Below, in pieces: positions 10,972 to 23,052 of a stretch of DNA of 64,000 nt; the stretch's first letter is position 1, and each line of letters begins with the position of its first letter. Below the pieces are notes generated by a model. That model was not told the origin of the DNA. It saw nothing but the letters and a program-made list of their open reading frames with translations, and did no database searches. Made by a program: the position numbers and the translations under genes. Source of the DNA: Monosporascus cannonballus (taxonomy: Eukaryota; Ascomycota; Sordariomycetes; Xylariales); assembly GCA_004154925.1 (NCBI GenBank), contig QJNS01000129.1, forward strand, positions 100,611-164,610. The letters are read 5' to 3'.

Positions 10972-13487
10972 TCAGAAGATATGGAACTGAACACAGTCAA
11001 GCCGTCCTTCCTCTTTCAAAAGCTCACCATCCATAATACCGCCACAATAGGCCTCGCCCACGTACGACCATCGCGGTTCTACGCTCGGTACTTTACCTTC
11101 GAGACCCAGGTTCGCCTGCGAAGGCCCAACCAGGGAATCGGTTTCTACGTCCGGTCTCAGAATATGTGGCACACTGCTCCCAACCAGCACAACAACGGCA
11201 TCCCCCTTCTCCATGTGCTCCGGACCCAGCCCCACGTAGCCCCGTTCCGTCAAGAATAGCTTCCTTCCGATGGTCCTGTACAGATTACTCGTGTAGAGCT
11301 CCCATTCACGGGTACCCAAAAGCTCATGGTCGAGCCCAACGCGCCTGGGGACCCTCTCGCGATCGGGCATGGCGAAGTCGACGCTGCTGTAGTATCGCCG
11401 TCTCATGCGTCGAAACCAGGCCACCAACTGGACAGCCGAGGAAGCACGGACAACTCCTAACATGTCGGTTACGAAGTTGTACGCGCCCTCCATCCACTTC
11501 CGTGCCGCTCTGATCGGGTCCGTGGCGCAAAGTCGCAGGACGTCGACTTCGCTGGCTGGAACCCAGTACCAGGGCACGATCCCGACCGTCCGGATGATAC
11601 GGGTGATGCTGTATGACTGTCGTTTGAGCTCGGCGTTGATCTCTACCTGACCCTGACGGTAGACGCGATGGTGTATTTTCCCTAGTGTTCCCTGGGTGGT
11701 AGTAGGGTCGAACGTGGCGAGGAGCTGTCTGGTCGACAAGCCACCGTCTGTTAAGTGGATAGCAACTTCATCACGGAGTTGCTGGTCGGGAGCATCTCGA
11801 GAACGAGACTCCTCGATCTTCCGTGCCAACCCCAAGAATTCGTTGATCTCGTCGGAGAATCTCACGACCGAAGGGTAATCTATCTGCTGTATCGAATTGT
11901 TCGTCGCATCTCGCTGGATCCCGTGTACCCCTACTCGATTCACTCGGTCGACAGAAAGCCCCTGAACAGTCAGCCTACCCAGTGCTACGTCGGCAACGGG
12001 CGGTTGGCTAATGGTGCTCCCACCCGCGGAGAAAACCGGCGTCGTCAAATTTGAGTACCCGTATGGCGTCCTTAGACAAGACATAGACCAGTCGGGGACC
12101 CAGGATGGTAGGTCGCCGTCTAAGTCAGACTTCTGGGAGAACAAGAGAACATCTAGGTTGTGCCTGGCGGCTAAGGCCGCGAATCTCGTGTACACATTTC
12201 TAAGATTGTTGTAGTCCACATTCGTGTTGTCTTTGATCTCATCGCTTCTGGCCAGACCTAAAAGACCGAAGATTCGGTCTTCTGGCAGTTTGACACCTAC
12301 CTTAAACCCCTCTTCGTTGACGCTATACTTGATCACTAGGTCGTAAAGCGACATGAATGACGCCTGTTGGTGGATGGCCTTGCGTTGCTGGAAGATACGG
12401 AGGAATGACTGGTTGAGAGTGAAGATACTCTTCCGTAGATGCAACTCCTTTTTGGACATTGATGGTTTGAAGTTGTGGACCCAATAACTAACGAGGGTTA
12501 ACGTTTCTTCGCGTAAGCCTCAGCTCAATATACCCGAGCTTCCCGTATTCGAGCAAGAGGAGTTGGTGAAGATAGCATTCATAAGGGATGCAAACATACT
12601 GCTAGGACGTCAGCTCACGAGCGCTAGATTACGAGGGACCTCAGGACTAAGAACAAGAGACTCCCGGTTTGCCTTATTCCAAATGGTATAAAAAAGTATG
12701 CCGGCGCGGAAACAGTCAAAGCACAGCGAGTAGCTACCACAGGTGAACACAACTTGTGGCGCAAGACAGACCTCCTGAACAACCCAGAGGCGGTTGAACC
12801 AAGGGCGCCCGAGCACGTCAACGGCGCCGCGAATCGGAAAGCGATGACCGTAGAGCCGGACGAGCCGCAGGATATCGTCCCGATCCTCGCGCACGACACC
12901 ACCGACATCGACGGTCGAATCCACGACCGCGTCGAAGACCTCCAGGAAATGGCCGACGTTCGGGCCCGTGACACGGCTTAGGACACCCTCGCTACATATT
13001 TCCGAGGTGAAAGTGAAATACTCGTCCGACTACCGCGTTTTGGGCCCCAGACGATGACGCGCTCACACTTGGTGTAGATGTCGCCCACCAACTTCACCTG
13101 GCTCGCCTTCTCGTCCTCGTCGGCCTGGTTTATGCAAATCTGATCGATGAAGAGCGGAAGCTCTGCGGTCCCGCCCTTGACCAGGCTAAGTAATTCCGTT
13201 TCGAGCGGCTCGTAGATCCTTAAGTCTCGTTGGCCTTCAGGTGTTTCAACGATGACCTTCCTGTTGGGCGGTCCTCGCCCGACATTGCCCCAGGTGTAGG
13301 ACAGTGCACTGAAGGGATGGGGATCGTCTAGACTCTCTTCTATTATTTGAACGCGCACAGTCTTTCCGAATGGCGGGAAGGACGACCTAACTTGCGGGAG
13401 AAGCTTAACTAGTCGGAACGTGCGTGGCTTTGAACTCAAAGTGGCATACTGGAACACAGGGGTGCTCCAGCTGTCAGTATGCAACAT
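10972..13487 (-). pseudogene. heterokaryon-incompatibility (HET) domain protein, disrupted
   Basis: HET proteins trigger fungal non-self recognition and cell death; the HET domain is at the N-terminus. Here the frame from the ATG at 13487 contains HET block 1 (PFSALSYTWGN) and block 2 (LPLFIDQICINQADEDEKASQV, split here: LPLFIDQICINQ then ADEDEKASQV), ending at KCERVIVW. The frame then shifts: the usual W-L-G-P context has lost its Leu codon (about 13035-13052), a net -1 change. The next frame starts with an in-frame TAG (13030-13032) and continues through block 3 (RPWFNRLWVVQEVC) to a TGA at 12610-12612 and another at 12520-12522. It is then open to the stop at 10972 (LPEDRIFGLLGLA, SWVPDWSMSCLRTP and a variable C-terminal region). 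A GTGAGC...TTAG interval could remove the two TGAs as an intron, but it is 131 bp and breaks the frame. TAG could derive from CAG by C-to-T change, as in RIP. Sequencing error could explain one lesion, not four. Confidence 0.82.
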
Positions 13488-15053
13488 GGTTCTCAGATAT
13501 TCAGATGTCGTGTATTTCAAACGCTAATTATACGTGGAATATGAGGGACGATCATTTCCTCATCGTTATCTATTTACTGATGGGCAGGGTTTCAGCTGTT
13601 GTGGGTCCATGTTCAGCTACGAAGTCCAGCTGCACTACACCATACTGTATAAGGGCACCGGCATCTGGTTCACAATGGGAAGTGGGCTACGTGCTCCGTA
13701 TAGGTGGTGCTATAAGAACTGATAGTGTCCCGACATAGTGTGGGGCCTCACATTTTTCGGCTCGATGCAGATTCGATAGGTGGATAGTTTGCCTCAGTTC
13801 AGAGATAGGGGTTTCCATTGCTTAAAATGTACTCGGTAAGAAACTAGCAAGCATGGGTGAACAGTCTTTCGTAAAACCGACATCTAGTATTTTAAATAAT
13901 CCTATGCCATAAAGGGTTTTTAAGACTTGCTTTAACGCATGTCCTATTCTTGGCCCGGGTATCAGTATTGCCATGGAGATAGTATTTGCCCTCCATTAAA
14001 GGCCTAGGTAGTTTCCGAAGCACCTTACCGAGAACTTGCTGCGCATTTATCCTAGGCTCCTGTTCTCCGTCACTGGTGAATGCCTGCTGTTCGCGAATCC
14101 TTTCTTGATAACAAGGTGCGTTGGCAAGACTTCATTCGCGACTGACTGCTCATCCGCGATCATGAATCCGTTGAACCTGGCTTAATCCATAAGTCGCATC
14201 TTTCTCCCAGTAAGGTAACGTGTGCGAGACCTGATAGGAGCACGAAGAACCTGATTTCGGCTATTAGCTCCTTAAACCATTTTGGGTTCAATAGTTTAAC
14301 AAGACAGACATCGGATATGATGGCTTGTGGAGTCCCCCATTCGCCCATGCAGGTATCACGACATAGGAGACATTGGAGACATCGACCGTGGGATATCTCG
14401 AGAAAAAGCCATCTCCCAGTAGCGAAAGGCTGCCCTGCCGTCGTGATCTGACACCAGAGCGGCCAGATGCAGATACTGCGACAAAGCACCCGAAGGGTCT
14501 ATCGCTGCGCAATTCTCGGAGAGCACCGACGCGAGAAAGACGAGTCGTAAAAACATCTAAAACGTACTTCTATGTTCCGCATCGACAAGGTAAATTCCAC
14601 ATAAAGTTTACTAAGAAAACTATTGTGTGTTTTGCACCTATAATTCGGTCACACATTCTATCTGCCCGAATTGGACGGTAAGAAGATTCGTCACCAGTGG
14701 CATTGCGCAGTGCGGGGGGCGCACCCTTTCAATAGCGGCCTGCGTTTATTGTTGAGGGCGGTAATATTGACCCAAATGCGGCAGTTGATCGACCAGACGC
14801 AGCAAGGACTCACCTGCTCAGTCATGCCCAAATTTTACGGTCCGATGACCGCGTCACATTGTGGTAGACTGAAATTAAGCCACCGCAATGATCTTGTCAA
14901 CCAAGGCGTGTCTTGTAGCAGCTTGTTTTTCCTGGATTGCATCTCGGTTTTTCTTTCGTGGCAGATCTGCGCTCATCCCAGCAAGCGGCCCATTCTAGAA
15001 AAGCGAGTGCCAATCGAACTGGATCAGCACTGGTTCCCCCATCTGATACTTTA
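13488..15053. other. intergenic flank before the AT-rich block
   Basis: About 1.5 kb without an intact gene. The only protein-like signal is the minus-strand relic listed at 14288-14512. A 130-codon plus-strand frame (14671-15063) runs into the dispersed repeat at 15054 and is not recognisable. Confidence 0.5.
14288..14512 (-). pseudogene. possible relic of a CocE/NonD-type hydrolase
   Basis: A minus-strand frame reads SRYPTVDVSNVSYVVIPAWA followed by NGGLH. This resembles the segment of CocE/NonD and X-Pro dipeptidyl-peptidase (S15) hydrolases in which a beta-strand precedes the catalytic Asp loop and an LHTRGT-type motif. Here the sequence after LH diverges, and the related upstream text appears in another frame (the MFLRLVFLASV frame, 14356-14556). 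No complete domain can be assembled. The family call rests on a short stretch and is tentative. Confidence 0.28.
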
Positions 15054-15208
15054 CCTCAGCTAGTTCAGGCCTCTGCTGGCTCGTTTCTATTTTGATGTAT
15101 TTCTATGTATTACGCCAAGGCGCTAAAATTGACTACTTAAATAACGTATCCCCGTAACGAGCTAACGAAAGTTAAGTTCAAGTTGCAGAAAAACGTTTTC
15201 GTTCTATA
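15054..15208. repeat. dispersed repeat copy A (partner at 49931-50094)
   Basis: It begins CCTCAGCTAGTTCAGGC and resembles the block at 49931, including the later parts around AAGTTCAAGTTGCA and CGTTTTC. Copy A sits exactly where composition switches from gene-like to AT-saturated. Its class is unknown; it may be the end of a non-autonomous element. Confidence 0.6.
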
Positions 15209-15865
15209 TATTTTATTTTAAAAATTTTTTTTTAAAATTTTTATAATTAATTAAAATCGAATAAATTCGACATTTTAAATATACGTTTAATATAAGCTAA
15301 TATGCATATAAAAACTTTTTCGAGTTTTTTTAATAAAAATTAAAATTAATATAATTAAGTTGAAATTCGGTAAAATTATCGACTATAATATTTTTATAAT
15401 TACGATAACGTAAATTTTACGTATATTATATTGCTATAAGCCGTTTGAGGGTAATTTAACATAAAAACCTCGTGTAATTATACTTTTATCAGTACGGGTT
15501 ATCGTTATTACGTTATAAGTATAAATAAATTAAAAGTAATTAAATTCGAAACGCTTTTATAGTTACGATATAACAATTATATCCGTACGGATAAAAATAT
15601 AATCATACGAGCATTTTCTATATAATATTACTTTTAAAAAGTTTATTAGAAATATTATATACGGTATTTATATTATTATAATAATAAGAACGTTTCGATT
15701 AAAAATATAAATAAAACGAAAATTTTAATTTAGTTTTTTTAAAACATTTTACCAAATCAGCCTCGATTAAAAAGTTATAAATATGGTTAAAGAGCGTTTT
15801 TAAAACTATATATCTTTATAATTGTATTTGTTTTAGAAAAAGTTATTATTATTATTATATTTATA
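15209..15865. other. AT-saturated flank of RT1, no gene
   Basis: RIP-like sequence with stops in all frames and ATT-rich microsatellite near 15848-15860. I cannot assign it to a transposon class. Confidence 0.6.
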
Positions 15866-16249
15866 TGTCACGACCTTACAAACTACGGTCTCCAAAAACG
15901 GTCGTGGTAGGAAGAAGCCAAAAAAACCAAGTAGGTCAGATTATGTGACGGATCACCAACTTACTGATGGTAAGCCAGTAAGACGGATTACCAACTTATT
16001 AATAATGAGCCAGTAAGCCGGATTATTAACAAATTAATAATAAGCTAATAGGCCCAATAAATATATACGTTAATAATTTCTATAATATAAATAATATTAG
16101 TTTATAATAATAATTTGTTATTTAAAATAATCTTAATATTGTAAGAAGTAATAAATTATTATATGATGATTTAAATTTTTACGATATTTTTATAAATATA
16201 AACTCGTACAACTTAAGTTAATAAATAGTTAAATCGTATAATTATTATA
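15866..16249 (+). repeat. RT1 5' LTR
   Basis: Aligns along its length with 22137-22521. It starts TGTCACGACC. Three 35-bp tandem units begin at 15950. The right half carries the U5-like block (ACGATATTTT...AAACTCGTAC) shared with other LTRs here. Confidence 0.88.
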
Positions 16250-19200
16250 CATTATCGATTTATATTTAATAATACCGTTAAAATTTAAATAATGATTTTT
16301 AATTAAGATATCGACTAATGCTCAAATATTCTTTGCTATTGTACAACTTTCGGCCAAAATCAAAAAATTTAAAAAATAAATTTAATAATTTGCAAAATAA
16401 GCGGCAGCTATTTTAATACGTATTTTTATATTATAATACGAGTTAAAAAAACAGTAGCCCTATGATAAAAAAGGAAATATACAAATTTTCTTTTATTTAG
16501 ATACGAACATATTTTCGTTTTCAGAATTTGGCTAAACTCGTAAATAAAATTCTTGTCGCAAAAACTTTTCTTACGAAAAATACCTTAAACGGGTTCGAGC
16601 TAATTATAAGAGATTATTTAAAAAACATTAAGGTTAATTAAGAAAAAGTTAATAGGAATTTTTTTTCAGATTACGTAAATTTCGAAAAAGAAATTAAAAG
16701 GTAATTTTAAAAATCTGAAGAAAAAGCGGACGATTATATAATAAATTTTGAAATTTTAATAAAAAGAATTTATTTCGAAATGTGTTATTACTTTTAGGAA
16801 CCTTCTAGCTAAAGCAAAATAAATGGATTATAAAAGCGTTAATTTAATCGATATATTTTATAAACAATTAAAGAATAACATTAAAAATAAAATTATGAAA
16901 TTTTTAAAATTTAAACCTTTAAATCCCTAGATTATCGAAGTCGTCAAAATTAATAATAATTTATACGAACGACGTATAGGAAAAAAAGATAATATATTTT
17001 AAGGTACAAAGAATAATCGGCTAATTAAGAAAAAAAACGCAAGAAATTACTTATATTTTACGAAATATCGCTAGAAGCCATATAATTCGAAACGAGTTAA
17101 CGTAAATATAAAACCTTAATTAAATAATATAATTGTGACAAAATAAGATATTATTAAAGTATTTACAAAAACCTTGAGAAATTACGATAAAATAACTGGA
17201 TACTCCTACTAGAAAAATAATTTAAAGAAAAATAATAACAAGGTTATTAATATCACTTAGGCCTAATATAAATAAGGATTATCATAACAAAATATTTGAT
17301 AAAAATAAGACAGATTAAAAAGCTGGCATAGAACATATACAAACAATACCAAAACGCCTTTAAGAAATAATTTCAAAAATATTATAAATAAACGAAAAAT
17401 ATTTACATTAGAACTTTTAACCGATATAGTAAAATAAACGTTATATATTGCAAATAACGGCATTTTTTAGCATATAACGAGTAAAAAAAGTTTATATATT
17501 AGCGTATTAAACGTATACATTGAAAATTTCGATTATGTTAAGTAAATTAAAGATAATAAGATAAATAAGTAATACTATCGATATTTTTAAACTATTATTT
17601 TATAGAAAAAAAATCGATAAACGAACGGCCTTATAAAATTAAATAAAAAAAAGCAATATCCGTAAAAAAAACCCTTTTTGCGTTTACGATTAATGTAATT
17701 ATTAAACCGTAAAAACGTTGCTTTATAATATCGTGTAAAATTATTATTAGAAAGCTATTATAAACTTAGTTTAATTGATATTAATAAAACATTTTAAAGA
17801 ACAATAGATATTTTTAAAAAAAACTTAAACAATGTATTTAAAAACCTTTTTAAAATAACAATAAATTATAAAATAATTAATAGAATATTATATATTATAA
17901 AAAGAAATATTTTATTTAATAATGAAAATAATTGTAATAAATTTTAAAATTATTAATTTAATTTGATGAACTAATATGCTAGCAAAAACGACAAATATAA
18001 CAACTTAACGTATTATATGACAAAATATAGATAAATTTCAATAAATTCGAAAATATTTTAAAAACAATTACCTATAAAAAAGGCATAAAATAACGAAATT
18101 CTTAAAAATTAAAAGACATTCCTAAAAAAAGCTTTAAATACGATAATAAAAACCGCTAATACTCTTATTATCTTAGATATACGACTAAAATATATTAGTA
18201 TATCGTAATAATAAATTACAGAGCTTTAAGCGAAAATTATATTATGCCAAATATAATTAATAAGTTCAAATTATTATAGAGATATAAATTAAAACTTTAA
18301 ATAATTACAAATATCGAAAATGAGAATTTCGTTTACGATAACACATATATTTTACGCGAAATTAATTATTTCGAAAGTTTTAAAATAAAATAATATTAAA
18401 TAATTACTTTTATTCTTCTTTTACTTTAAAGTTATAATATAACTTTTTAAAAATTATATATATATTAATACAAGGCTTTACTTAATAATAGATTGACTAG
18501 AAAAAAAATTCGTTTTATATTTTGTCAATACGTTAAATTTACAAAAATAATATTTTAATATTCCATCGAAAATAGCGACAACTATAGACATAAAAATATA
18601 ACAGATACATTATTACTTAAAAGTATAAAATATAAAAAAGAAAATAAATATTTAAAAACAACATAATGTATTATTATTATTATTAAAACAAAATTAAAGC
18701 AATTAAATAACGACCTAAAATAATAAGCCTAAAAGTTAGAAACTTAATTAATATTTTATTATAATATTATAAATATAAATAACTTTTTAAAAAAGAATTC
18801 GATACGAAATTATTAAAACATAACGAATAAGATGATAAAGTAATTTTTAAGAGACGTTTATTAATGAAATTTTACCTTATATATAACTGTAATAAAAATA
18901 AATTATGCGCTTTTAAAAAATACCTAGAAAATCGGTTACAAAAAAGATATATTCGACTTTAGAAATTATTAGCAAGATGTCCTATATTGTTTTATACCTA
19001 AACAAAACGAAAAAGTATAACTTATAATTAATTACTAATAAATAAATAATATAATTACTAAAAATTAAAAATTACTACTCTTAATTATCAAAATAAAAAC
19101 GAATTTTACGGAATTAAATAATTTATAATATTTAATTATAAAAATAAAATTAAACTTATTTAAATTAAGAAAAAATACGAAAAAAATAATTTTTAAAACG

Positions 19201-20580
19201 AAATACGAAATATTTAAATACTTGAATATATTAATAAGATTTAGGAACGTATTAAAAATCTTTAGCAAATAATTAATTATATATTACGAAAATATTTCAA
19301 TATTTTTATCGTTTATTGTTTTGATAATACTTTTATTTTTCCAAAAAGAGAAAAAATATACATAAAATACGTTTATAAGATTTTTTAAGTTTTATATAAT
19401 ACGAAATTATTAACTAACAAAAAAACGTTAATTCCATAAATTAAAAATAGAACAACTGAAATATGTTATTATATCGAAATATATTAAAATAAACCTGAAA
19501 AAACGTTATAATATAAAATAATAAACGTTAATTACGGTTTAAAAGATACAAACGTTCCTGGAATTCGCCAATTATTATAGAAAAGTTATTCAAAAATTTA
19601 GCAAAATTACTATATTTTTAATTAATTTTATTAAAAAATATTTTATAAACGCTATAAGTAATAAACGCCTTTTAAAAAAATTAAAGATATAATTATTAAC
19701 GAGCTCATATTAATTATGTACAATTTAATACATTCCGTTAAATTAAAAACCGATATTTCGTATTACGTATTAAGCGTAGTAATCGAATAACGGAATAATT
19801 AAGGCAAATTATATCCTATTGTATTTTTCTTATATAGATTAAAGGGAATCGAATTTAATTACGATATTTCAAATAAAAAAAATTTATAGCTATAGTTGTG
19901 GCATTTCGAAAGTTCAAATAATTTTTTTAAAAAAGGGTTTGGATTAAGTTAAAGTTTATATAGATTATAAAAATTTTATTTGTTTTATTACGACCAACAA
20001 ACTTATCGTACGATAATTAAAATATATAAAAAAATAACAAACTTTAATTTCGTTATTATTTATAAAAAGAATTAAAAACTTTCAAAATATAGAGCTTAAA
20101 TAAACAATTATACTTAAAAAAAATCAATTCATATTAATTATACAATTTTTAATAGTATTTTAAAAAGGAATTTTATATATGCCAAATTATAACGATACGA
20201 ATTATATTATATAATATATACGAAACAATTAAAAAATGTAATAATAATTTATCTAAAGATGAAAAATAAAAAGAAATATAAATTTCGGAAACTTATTAAC
20301 TGAACTTAATACGTCAAATATATAAATATTAATAATACCAGTATTTAGAGAAATCTAAAACTTTAAAATAATTTTAAAGTATTTATATTTTTAAAAGAAA
20401 AGTAATAATTTACCAAATACGACGATAATATAAATTTTATAATAAAATTAAGACAGAACGGTATAAACCTTACAAAAATTTATAATTATTACCGGTTTTA
20501 AAAGAACTACAAAATTTAATTATTATAAATTTTATTATTGAATTCTGTTATTCGAAAGTTTAATAGTAAAAATGTATTAT

Positions 20581-20616
20581 GATAACATTTTCGTTATTGT
20601 TAATCGGTTTACGAAA
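20581..20616 (+). pseudogene. RT1 integrase core remnant
   Basis: Twelve codons read DNIFVIVNRFTK, matching the first strand of the retroviral-type integrase catalytic core (usual form DSI-VIVDRFTK) at the same place in RT2 and RT4. The first catalytic Asp (the D of VDRF) is Asn here, a G-to-A change typical of RIP. Stops surround it. Confidence 0.75.
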
Positions 20617-21724
20617 TTTTCTTATATTTTATTATATTACAAAAATATTCATGTAAAATAATAATATTTTTTTCAAAACTATTTTTAATATATATGAATT
20701 ATTTTGCGACAACATTTTAAATAAAACAATAACATTTATTTTCAAATTTTAAAAAGGCTTTAGATTATATATGAACTTAAAATGTAAATTATTTAATATA
20801 TTTATACTTTAAACAGCCGAATAAATAATTTGGTTAAATTAAATATTAAAAACTATTCACGATATTATATTAATTATAAATAAAATGTTTAAATTATTAA
20901 AATATTTATTATTTAATTAATTTATATTATTAATTATTATAAAAGTTTTAAAATAAGTTTACTATAGGTAAATTTTAAATTTATATTAAATATTTATAAA
21001 AATATATACCTTTAATTCATTAAGGGTAAAATAATCCTTGTATCGAAATGATTAAAATAATTATACCAAAAAAAACAAACTTAAAATTCGTATATAACTA
21101 AATAAGTAAATGTTATAATAAAAAGTAATTAAAAAAGCGAATTTTCGAAAAAAAAGTATTTTATTACTAAAAACATTTAAACGAAAAAATCTAATACAAA
21201 TTTGATTTTAAATATATCGATTTATATTAAAATATTAAAAAAATTTCAGAAACTAATTATAAATTAAAATTTTTACCGAAAGTTAAAGTTTATTTAATTT
21301 TTCATATTTTTTATTTAAAGTCACGACAAGTTCAATGAAAATATATACAGTACAACGTAATATAAAAATAACAAATGACACAATATATAAAATGAAAAAA
21401 TATTTGATATAAAGAGAAAAAAAAATCTTACCTAATACCTAATTCCGTATAAAAAATACCCAAATTCCGAAAATACTTAAAAATCTGCGAAAAATCTCAA
21501 AAATATTTAACGCCTATTAAAAAACTTTTATTAATAACGATAAAGCTAAAAATCGCGTTCTAATTAACATTTTGCAAAAGCGGCGTTTACGAATTGACGG
21601 AACTTCAATTAATTATCTCTATACCCCTAAAAACCTAAACCTTTATTATCGCTTCCGTTTCGTAACGCACAAAGTTGTCGCACTCGTTTAAGGATTGGAA
21701 AGCGCGACTAATAAGCTTAGCACT

Positions 21725-22063
21725 CTATGCTTGGTACTGTTGCCGCTGACGACAAATACGCAACAACCGGGCAAAAGAATCGGATAAGACCTTTTCGGCG
21801 GCTAATTCCTTTTTTTTCAGACGACGAACTTTCGCGACATAATGGTTAACCATGGAGATGGAAACGCCTATCCCATTATACGATCGGCCGTAACGCATAT
21901 ATTGCTTACAACAAAAAACGCCTTTTATCATTTGACAAGTAAAATTCTTAGAAGAACAAAAAGAATACGGTATGGTTTCGAAACCCTTTATTTCAATCAA
22001 ATTAGCTAAGGCATAACGTTATTCGGTTTTACGGGCGCGACGTTTAGAAATACGGCCAGACAT
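21725..22063 (-). pseudogene. antisense Cys-rich ORF inside the RT1 3' end
   Basis: The frame runs opposite to gag-pol, from ATG 22063 to the stop at 21725 (112 codons), and begins 74 nt from the 3' LTR. It is interrupted only once, by a TAA after MSGRISKRRARKTE, while pol nearby has stops throughout. Order: basic N-terminus; a cysteine cluster (FCSSKNFTCQM, then FCCKQYMRYGRSYNG); a charged helix-prone tail (VRRLKKKELAAEKVLSDS). Several Tyr in the second half of the cluster could be RIP changes of Cys (TGT/TGC to TAT/TAC). The spacing resembles a small zinc-binding module plus coiled coil, but metal binding is inference. Homologous frames occur in RT2, RT4 and RT5. Local GC is higher than in the rest of RT1. 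Confidence 0.7.
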
Positions 22064-22136
22064 GATTAAAAGGGCGAAAGATTTACCAAAAAAAAAAGAA
22101 ATTTTGAGGGCAAGATTTTCGGAAGAGAGGAGGTCG

Positions 22137-22521
22137 TGTTACGACCTGACAAATTACGCCCTCCAAAAACGGTCGTAGCAGGAAAAAGCCAAGAAAACCA
22201 AGTAGGTTAGGTCACATAACGGATCACCAACTTACTAATAGTAAGCCAGTAAAACGGATCATTAACTTACTGATAATAAGCCAGTAAGCCGGATTACCAA
22301 CTTTTTGATAATAAGCTAGTAAGCCGGATAAATATATATCCTTATAACTTCTATAATATAGACAATATTAGCTTATAATAATAATTCGTTACTTAAGGTA
22401 CTTTTAATATTACGAAACGTAATAAGTTACTGTATTATTGTTCAGATTCCCACGATATTTCTGCTAACATAAACCCGTACGACTTAGGTTTAATAATTGG
22501 TTAAACTGCATAGCCGTTATA
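22137..22521 (+). repeat. RT1 3' LTR
   Basis: Starts TGTTACGACC and ends GCCGTTATA, where less mutated relatives end GCCGTTACA. It carries three 35-bp units at 22221-22255, 22256-22290 and 22291-22325. It is less AT-rich than the 5' LTR. Confidence 0.9.
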
Positions 22522-23052
22522 AGTTTTTAAAGAAAACCTTTAAAAACTTATATAAAAACGTACAAAACGGAACTAAAAAATCATAGCTTAATATTAAGCC
22601 TTACTTTGGAGGTTTTGTTATTTTTATTAGTCCTTTACGAATTAGGTTAACGTGGTATTAAAAATTACCTAGCCATAGCTGCGCCGCAGGCGCAGCCACA
22701 ATCTCCAAAATGGGGCCTGATTTTAATGAAGTAACTGATACTCGGCTCTTTGCAGTGATTAACTTCTAGGCGCCTGACGCTCTTATGCGGGACGGCTCGT
22801 ATCATCATGGTATTACACAGAAATCGACAAATATGGATGGTAGGATGATAGGGGCAACATGTCGTGGTTCACCAAGCTTTCTTGTCTTGGAAGGTTGGAC
22901 AGCGATCTTCAGGGTCTCGCATCCGATCCTTTGCCTCCCGAGCTGTTGCTTATACAGGCTGGTCTATAAAACCCGCGCAACCTCTGCTACTTTTCCTACG
23001 AAAGCCAAGAACCATCATCAGCTGCCGAGGTAAATAGGTCGAGTCAGCCAAT
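22522..23052. other. boundary region with GC-rich hairpin, upstream of FAD enzyme gene
   Basis: Composition returns to normal near 22.65 kb. A perfect hairpin lies at 22678-22696: GCTGCGCC, loop GCA, GGCGCAGC. The stretch before 23053 is CT-rich and should hold the promoter of the next gene. Confidence 0.6.

Larger units (their letters stand above)
15866..22521 (+). mobile_element. RT1: RIP-degraded Ty3/Gypsy LTR retrotransposon, full length
   Basis: Two LTRs (15866-16249 and 22137-22521) flank a 5.9-kb AT-saturated interior. A purine-rich tract (GGAAGAGAGGAGG) lies immediately before the right LTR, which sets plus orientation. Degenerate pol text can still be read. A reverse-transcriptase region resembling that of RT2 lies near 19300-19350, with the YLDD box mutated. 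An integrase core stretch at 20581-20616 reads DNIFVIVNRFTK. The RT-before-integrase order is that of Ty3/Gypsy elements. No gag-pol frame is open beyond a few dozen codons. No matching target duplication is seen (TTATA left, AGTTT right), so the ends may have recombined or drifted. Confidence 0.87.

Noticed and set aside
12485..12620. Intron in the HET gene that would remove two TGA codons
   Set aside because: GTGAGC...GTTAG is 131 bp and shifts the downstream frame away from the long conserved frame.
15866..22526. Target-site duplication for RT1
   Set aside because: The adjacent pentamers TTATA and AGTTT do not match even allowing C/T and G/A changes.
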